Shown here in pieces: positions 22,897 through 26,388 of a stretch of DNA of 26,388 nt; position 1 is the stretch's first letter; the number at the start of each line of letters is the position of its first letter. The stretch covers positions 1-26,388 of the forward strand of contig CANQHL010000008.1 in assembly GCA_947623775.1 (NCBI GenBank), read 5' to 3'. Made by a program: the position numbers and the translations under genes. The DNA comes from an uncultured Clostridia bacterium (GTDB taxonomy: Bacteria; Bacillota; Clostridia; Christensenellales; UBA1242). Under the pieces are notes generated by a model that did no database searches, was not told the DNA's origin, and saw only the letters and a list, made by a program, of their open reading frames with translations.

Positions 22897-22967
22897 AAAA
22901 AAGCCCTGTTTTGTCAAATTAACCATGAAAATTGCAATTTTTTGCGGTTAAAATGATAAAAAAGGCT
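22897..22967 (-). terminator. Nested-hairpin terminator of the dcd cluster
   Basis: On the minus strand AGCC (22967-22964) pairs with GGCT followed by TTTTTT (22905-22897); inside, TTAACC (22951-22946) pairs with GGTTAA (22924-22919), and at the centre AAAATTGCAATTTT is a perfect palindrome. Layout and T run suit a terminator for the upstream dcd genes. The 80 bases between it and the dcd stop contain only a direct repeat GCTGAATAA. Confidence 0.5.
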
Positions 22968-23049
22968 GTAAATTTATGCTGAATAAGGGATAAATGAATG
23001 GCTGAATAAAGAGGAAATAACCTTTAAGACGAGCAATTATTATATCAAA

Positions 23050-23568
23050 CTATTTAAAATCTTTCCAAACTTTGCTTTCTTGTGGCCCAACACTGTTTTG
23101 ATATTTTCCCTCATAAAGTTTTATTTTGCCTTTGACTTTCCAAAAAATAATTTGCCCGATTTTCATTCCTTTGTAAATTCGTAGAGGCTGAACGGCGTGG
23201 AGTTGAAAGGTCAAATTGCCTTTAAATCCAATATCGACAAGGTCGGCAGTAATTTGCACAAAAAGTCCAAGCCTGCCGGTTGAACTTCTTCCGGTGAGAG
23301 TGGGGACAAAGAAATCACTTCCAATAACTTCTTTAGTGAAACCGAGATAAATTTTATTCGGATATAGCACAAGTCCATCATCGGGAATTTCAATTGTCTT
23401 TGTTTTCAAAGCCTTTTTGCTGTCCAAAACCTCATCTTCATAAACTTTGAGAAAGTCACCAAGTTCAACATTGTAACTGTTTGGATTTACGCACGCCTCA
23501 TCAAATGGTGCAATTGTGATTTTGTTCTTTTTTACCTGTTTTGTAATTTCACTTCCTGATAATATCAT
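23050..23568 (-). CDS. dCTP deaminase paralogue A, catalytic Glu replaced by Gln
   Basis: 172 aa. The dCTP deaminase/dUTPase trimer fold is clear: NPNSYNVELGD near the N terminus, LTGRSSTGRLGLFVQITADL (Arg94-Ser95-Ser96, Arg99), DIGFKGNLTFQLHAVQPLRIYKGMKIGQIIFW. Aligned without gaps to E. coli Dcd, Asp112 matches Asp128 of the IDPG motif, but position 122 is Gln where the catalytic Glu138 belongs. It is therefore probably not a normal deaminase; dUTPase activity, a regulatory role or a heterotrimer with paralogue B are options. The start overlaps the stop of paralogue B (ATGA), with GGAG five bases upstream. Last gene of the five-gene cluster. Confidence 0.85.
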   Translation of the reverse strand: MILSGSEITKQVKKNKITIAPFDEACVNPNSYNVELGDFLKVYEDEVLDSKKALKTKTIEIPDDGLVLYPNKIYLGFTKEVIGSDFFVPTLTGRSSTGRLGLFVQITADLVDIGFKGNLTFQLHAVQPLRIYKGMKIGQIIFWKVKGKIKLYEGKYQNSVGPQESKVWKDFK

Positions 23569-24086
23569 AAAAACTCCTTAAAAAATTTGCTAACTTGTGC
23601 TTTTTCAAAGTTTTTGTATTCGCCGTGTTCGTAAGTCAAATTTCGTTTTCCTTTAATTTTCCAAAAAGTCACTTGACCTATTCGCATAAGCGGGTAAACT
23701 TTCAAGGGTTGCACAACTTTCAATTCCAGCGTCCAGTTGTGATATGTACCCACATGTCCAAGAGGTGCGGTCACCTGCAAAAACAATCCAAGCCTCCCGA
23801 GAGAACTTCGCCCAATAAGTTGTGTGACATATTTTTTGCTTCCTATTTTTTCATAGGTGTTTGCAAGATACAATTTTCCGGGTTGCAAGGTGAAGCCTTC
23901 ATCGGTGAGCAAAATTTTTTTCGGTGAGGACTTCTTTTTTGCATCTAGTTGCTCATCAAATTCCAAAAGCTCACGGTCAAGCCGATAATTTACACTATTT
24001 GGATTTAACATATCCTCGTTAAAGGGGGATATGCTGATATTTCCTTTTTTAACCTGTTTAATTATTTCAAGTTTTGTTAAAATCAT
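23565..24086 (-). CDS. dCTP deaminase paralogue B, Glu kept, Asp replaced by His
   Basis: 173 aa, clearly paralogous to the next gene throughout (MILxxxEIxKQVKKxxIxIxPF start, NPNSVNYRL, IGRSSLGRLGLFLQVTAPL, LELKVVQPLKVYPLMRIGQVTFWK). The catalytic-type Glu (Glu121 in TLEL) is present, as are Ser94-Ser95 and Arg98, so deamination of dCTP to dUTP is plausible. The Asp of the IDPG motif, used by the hydrolase activity of bifunctional DCD-DUT enzymes, is His111 here (GHVG). It begins 12 bases after the unknown CxxC/CxxH gene and overlaps paralogue A by four bases, so production of both is probably coupled. Confidence 0.87.
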   Translation of the reverse strand: MILTKLEIIKQVKKGNISISPFNEDMLNPNSVNYRLDRELLEFDEQLDAKKKSSPKKILLTDEGFTLQPGKLYLANTYEKIGSKKYVTQLIGRSSLGRLGLFLQVTAPLGHVGTYHNWTLELKVVQPLKVYPLMRIGQVTFWKIKGKRNLTYEHGEYKNFEKAQVSKFFKEFL

Positions 24087-24098
24087 AATTTTTCCTTT

Positions 24099-24806
24099 TT
24101 ATTTCTTTAAATTTACCCAGGCATTTGTGGTTCTAAAATCAATTGGAAGCAAGTTTAAGTATGAGTCCACTCTCAAAATCAACTGGAAAGTGTCGTAAAT
24201 TTGTTGTTCCATCAAAAACTCACGCAAAATTGAGATGATATGCTCGATATTTTTTGCAAGAAGGGAAATTTCATAATCACCGAAGCCATATTCATCAATT
24301 GGCAAATTGTTAAGTTTTTTGGTGTGAAAGATGTTTTCGCTGTCAAAAGGATAATCTATGATAAGATAAGGCTCGTTATCTCTTGTTGAAACTCCGGGTT
24401 TTACAGATGGGATAAAACTCACTTTATCATGGTCATCGCAATAGAAATCGGTTGTAAACTGTGCAATTGCAAGTTTGTCACTGTAATAACTTTCTCCCTT
24501 TTTAAACTTGTGACATTCCACACAATAGATGAAAATATCTTCAAATTCACTTGCCCCCATTTTGAGTTGTTCTAGCGTATCAAAAAATCTGTTATCCTTG
24601 CATTTAATGTCACTTAAAAATGCGTTTTGTTCATTTCCGCTACGCTTTAAAACATAGGTGTCAAAATTTTGATTTTTTATTTTCAGATTGTTAAGTTCGT
24701 TTTTATCGTTTACAAAAAACAACTGTATTCTTTCTTTATTAAACAAAAATGGGAAGTTTTCATATAAAAATTTCAGTCCGGTCACTCTATTAAATTTTGT
24801 TATCAT
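24099..24806 (-). CDS. Unknown protein with CxxC...CxxH putative zinc site
   Basis: 235 aa, no family recognised. The visible feature is IYCVECHKFKKGESYY (Cys95, Cys98) followed by DFYCDDHDK (Cys123, His126), a spacing that would suit one structural zinc. Upstream, YVLKRSGNEQNAFLSD (about 51-66) recalls a nucleotide-binding strand-loop, but this is too weak to name. No signal peptide or membrane segment. GGAGG precedes the ATG, which overlaps the stop of the P-loop gene (ATGA), so the two are translationally coupled. Its position between a kinase-like gene and two dCTP deaminases suggests a nucleotide-related role. Confidence 0.75.
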   Translation of the reverse strand: MITKFNRVTGLKFLYENFPFLFNKERIQLFFVNDKNELNNLKIKNQNFDTYVLKRSGNEQNAFLSDIKCKDNRFFDTLEQLKMGASEFEDIFIYCVECHKFKKGESYYSDKLAIAQFTTDFYCDDHDKVSFIPSVKPGVSTRDNEPYLIIDYPFDSENIFHTKKLNNLPIDEYGFGDYEISLLAKNIEHIISILREFLMEQQIYDTFQLILRVDSYLNLLPIDFRTTNAWVNLKK

Positions 24807-25336
24807 TTGTCCTCCACTTCGATTTTTTCCATCAAATTAAACAAATTTTCGCGATATTGTGCAATATTTCCGAAATTTTCCACCACATAATCGCATGGAA
24901 TTGAATTTTGCCACTCCAAAGCACTTTTGTCGTTTGACAATGTATGGTCAACTCGCTGATGTTTAAATCCCTTGATTTCAACAAAGATAAAACCTAATTT
25001 TTTGAGAAACTCATAATCAGGCGGACGACAATCATCATTTGTTAAAAGGCTCACATTTTCCACTTCGCCAACACTTTTTTCAAATTCTTTCAACAGAAAG
25101 TCCGGATTTTCTTTTCTTATTTTTCCGCCTAAAAATTGCAAAAGTTCGCCATCTTGCTCGCCTTTCATGCTTTTCCCGATAAATTTATAAAATTCATCTT
25201 GCAAAAAATAGAGAGGTGAGGCAATTTTGATGTTTTTTAAAGGATATTTTTCGCTTAGAAGTTGTATAGCGGTGCTTTTTCCATATCCACTTGGTGCGAT
25301 AAAACAAATTTTTTTCATGTTTGCTCCTTTTTTCAT
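24803..25336 (-). CDS. P-loop NTPase, nucleotide-kinase-like
   Basis: 177 aa from ATG 25336, or 171 aa from ATG 25318; both starts have an identical GGAG five bases upstream because of an 18-base tandem duplication. The core begins MKKICFIAPSGYGKST, a Walker A loop at residues 11-16 of the short form. Later features (NDDCRPPDYEFLKKLGFIFVEIKG, then a basic FKHQRVDHTLSND and EWQNSIPCDYVVENFG) resemble the LID and adenine-binding ends of dephospho-CoA-kinase- or phage dNMP-kinase-like proteins. Phosphorylation of a nucleotide or nucleoside is inferred. A longer frame runs to 25414 but would cross the palindromic operator. The stop overlaps the next start by four bases. Confidence 0.8.
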   Translation of the reverse strand: MKKGANMKKICFIAPSGYGKSTAIQLLSEKYPLKNIKIASPLYFLQDEFYKFIGKSMKGEQDGELLQFLGGKIRKENPDFLLKEFEKSVGEVENVSLLTNDDCRPPDYEFLKKLGFIFVEIKGFKHQRVDHTLSNDKSALEWQNSIPCDYVVENFGNIAQYRENLFNLMEKIEVEDK

Positions 25337-25351
25337 GTTTGCTCCTTTTTC
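25316..25351 (-). repeat. 18-base tandem duplication of a ribosome binding site and start codon
   Basis: The unit, on the minus strand AAAAAAGGAGCAAACATG, occurs at 25333-25316 and again (one A fewer at its edge) at 25350-25334. Being 18 bases it keeps frame, giving the N terminus MKKGANMKKICFI. Confidence 0.9.
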
Positions 25352-25364
25352 ATTTTTATTTATT

Positions 25365-25381
25365 TGCGTAAAATTTACGCA
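25365..25381. promoter_or_regulatory. Perfect 17-base palindrome, putative NrtR-type operator 1
   Basis: TGCGTAAA A TTTACGCA, a perfect 8+1+8 inverted repeat in the 77-base gap between the Nudix regulator and the P-loop gene, 29 bases before the first possible start. A near copy lies in the promoter of the regulator (16 of 17 bases identical). Confidence 0.7.
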
Positions 25382-25400
25382 TTTATTTTTCAAAAATAAA

Positions 25401-25415
25401 AGTGCAATTTGCACT
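25401..25415. promoter_or_regulatory. Second palindrome at the end of the Nudix gene
   Basis: AGTGCAA T TTGCACT, a perfect 7+1+7 inverted repeat overlapping the TAG stop of the regulator gene. It could be an operator half-pair or a small hairpin in the mRNA; no T run follows. Confidence 0.4.
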
Positions 25416-26091
25416 ATTTATAAAAATTAAAAACAACGCTTGAAGAGGTAAAGCGGTATAATTTTGCAGGTTTTGTCGAAGAATTTTTGATTGTCATTGA
25501 GGTTTCTTCGATTATGTTTGAATTTATCAGTTTTTTTCTGAAATTTCGCCTATCAAGTTTTGTGTTGAGAATGGTTTCGTAAGTTTTTTGAAGTTCGGGC
25601 AATGTGAAAGTATCTGGATATAATTTTTTCATTATATTTGAAGTGAAAATTTTTTGCTTTAAAGTTGCAATGGCTTTTTGCAAAATTTCTTTATGGTCAT
25701 ATCCAAGTTCGGGAATTTTATCTATTTCAAACCAATCAGCCTCTGACGCTTTTTCCGTTTGGCTGAAATTTCTGATGATAGATGCGTCACTTACACCTAT
25801 ATATCCTATTGCAATCATACGTTTGAGAGGGGAGCGATATGGATTTGTAAAAACATCAAACATTTCAAAGTCAATGTTTTCAATTTTAGTTTTTTCAAGA
25901 AGTTCACGCCTCATTGCCTCTTCGCCTGTTTCATAGTTGTAAGCACATCCGCCAACCAAAATCCACTTGTTTATAAAGGGTTCATTTTTTCTTTTAATCA
26001 AAAGCACCTTAAACTTTCCCTTGTCCACAGTGAATAATGCTAAAACAACATGCAACCCCTGATTGTCATAACGTTTGTCGTTAACGTTCAT
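25414..26091 (-). CDS. NrtR-type Nudix / winged-helix transcriptional regulator
   Basis: 225 aa. N-terminal Nudix domain (about 10-140) with a box starting GCAYNYETGEEAMRRELLEKTKI (48-70): the REL-x-E core is kept, but the second Glu of EE and the Gly are both Lys, so hydrolysis is probably lost. The C-terminal part, LYPDTFTLPELQKTYE..LDRRNFRKKLI..KPAKLYRF (157-214), is the winged-helix signature of NrtR-family repressors, whose degenerate Nudix domain senses ADP-ribose or related nucleotides. GGAG lies six bases before ATG. Its promoter spacer carries a 17-base palindrome, which indicates autoregulation, and it heads the cluster of P-loop, unknown and dcd genes. The effector here is not known. 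Confidence 0.88.
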   Translation of the reverse strand: MNVNDKRYDNQGLHVVLALFTVDKGKFKVLLIKRKNEPFINKWILVGGCAYNYETGEEAMRRELLEKTKIENIDFEMFDVFTNPYRSPLKRMIAIGYIGVSDASIIRNFSQTEKASEADWFEIDKIPELGYDHKEILQKAIATLKQKIFTSNIMKKLYPDTFTLPELQKTYETILNTKLDRRNFRKKLINSNIIEETSMTIKNSSTKPAKLYRFTSSSVVFNFYK

Positions 26092-26108
26092 TATATTCTC
26101 CTAGGTAT

Positions 26109-26137
26109 ATTATGCGTAAATTTTACACATTTGTCAA
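26109..26137 (-). promoter_or_regulatory. Promoter of the Nudix regulator with operator 2 in its spacer
   Basis: Minus strand TTGACA (26137-26132), 17-base spacer, CATAAT (26114-26109). The palindrome TGTGTAAA A TTTACGCA (26129-26113, one mismatch) fills the spacer between the boxes, the classic place for a repressor. Confidence 0.72.
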
Positions 26138-26195
26138 TGATTTTTTCAAAAAATTTTAAAAATTTTTAAGAAATGTATTAGAAATCCTTTTTTTT

Positions 26196-26220
26196 GTACA
26201 TCGAATGTGCTATAATGTAC
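26196..26220 (+). promoter_or_regulatory. Extended -10 promoter flanked by an inverted repeat
   Basis: TGC-TATAAT (26208-26216) forms an extended -10; no good -35. The repeat GTACAT (26196-26201) / ATGTAC (26215-26220) brackets it and may be an operator for the regulator encoded downstream. Confidence 0.55.
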
Positions 26221-26237
26221 GTGAAGGAGGAGGTTTT

Positions 26238-26388
26238 ATGATAAATGGAGAAAAGAAAGGCTCAACACTTTATGTGCTGGAAATTCTGAGAAAATACACG
26301 GATAGAAATCATTCACTCACGTATTCGCAAATTCTGGATAAACTTGAAAAAGAAATGAGGTTGTTCTTGAAAGAAAAACGGTTGCACG
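26238..26388 (+). CDS. N-terminal part of a WYL-type HTH regulator (cut by window end)
   Basis: Only about 50 codons are inside the window. The translation MINGEKKGSTLYVLEILRKY, then TDRNHSLTYSQILDKLEKE, matches the winged-helix start of DeoR/WYL-family regulators (K-x-L-y-x-L-x-I-L...t-d..hpLt...I...L). A strong AGGAGG ribosome binding site precedes the ATG. Divergent from the Nudix cluster, with about 147 bases between. Whether it carries a WYL domain cannot be seen here. Confidence 0.65.
   Translation, partial: MINGEKKGSTLYVLEILRKYTDRNHSLTYSQILDKLEKEMRLFLKEKRLH

Noticed and set aside
23050..26091. Prophage remnant
   Set aside because: Dcd and kinase-like genes occur in phages, but no structural, integrase, terminase or lysis gene and no attachment site is seen.
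1..26388. CRISPR array, IS element, rRNA, T-box or use of genetic code 4
   Set aside because: No regular repeat-spacer array, transposase, rRNA segment or T-box core was seen, and TGA clearly ends several genes.

Overview
The window is a low-GC chromosome segment with standard genetic code (TGA is used as a stop, for example in the ATGA overlaps near 24,804 and 23,566). Canonical AGGAGG-type ribosome binding sites, TTGACA/TATAAT promoters with 17-base spacers, hairpin-plus-T terminators, a Spo0A homologue and a zinc-type S18 and L31 point to a Firmicute of the Clostridia type, probably host-associated. No IS element, integrase, CRISPR array or clear prophage gene was seen, so most of the window looks like ordinary chromosome with one accessory-looking cluster at the right end.

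Left part (1-7,730): a truncated tRNA-Val on the minus strand; a phosphodiesterase / membrane miniprotein / GNAT acetyltransferase operon; the rpsF-ssb-rpsR block followed by rpmE; a strongly folded RNA element (about 3,628-3,839) between rpmE and its terminator; a separately transcribed acidic protein of unknown function; an elongator tRNA-Met on the minus strand; a yqeY-metallophosphoesterase pair; and a lipoprotein.

Middle (7,730-16,115): a Spo0A homologue whose receiver domain has lost the phospho-accepting Asp; a TtcA-like tRNA thiolase; a nucleoside phosphorylase; two unrelated-looking proteins with HExxH zinc-protease motifs that converge around a phosphoribosyltransferase gene; and a DHH-family NrnA-like phosphoesterase.

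Right part (16,116-26,388): a 2,182-residue membrane-anchored surface protein made of about seven similar 180-200-residue beta-rich modules followed by InlB/Listeria-Bacteroides-type repeats. Next comes a tightly packed minus-strand five-gene cluster: an NrtR-type Nudix/winged-helix regulator, a P-loop kinase-like protein with a duplicated ribosome binding site and start codon, an unknown CxxC/CxxH protein, and two dCTP-deaminase paralogues with complementary active-site substitutions. Two nearly identical 17-base palindromes, one in the promoter of the regulator and one ahead of the kinase, look like operators for that regulator. The window ends in the 5' part of a WYL-type HTH regulator gene. 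The most promising candidates for something undescribed are this Nudix-controlled nucleotide cluster, the folded RNA after rpmE, the degenerate Spo0A, and the giant repeat protein.
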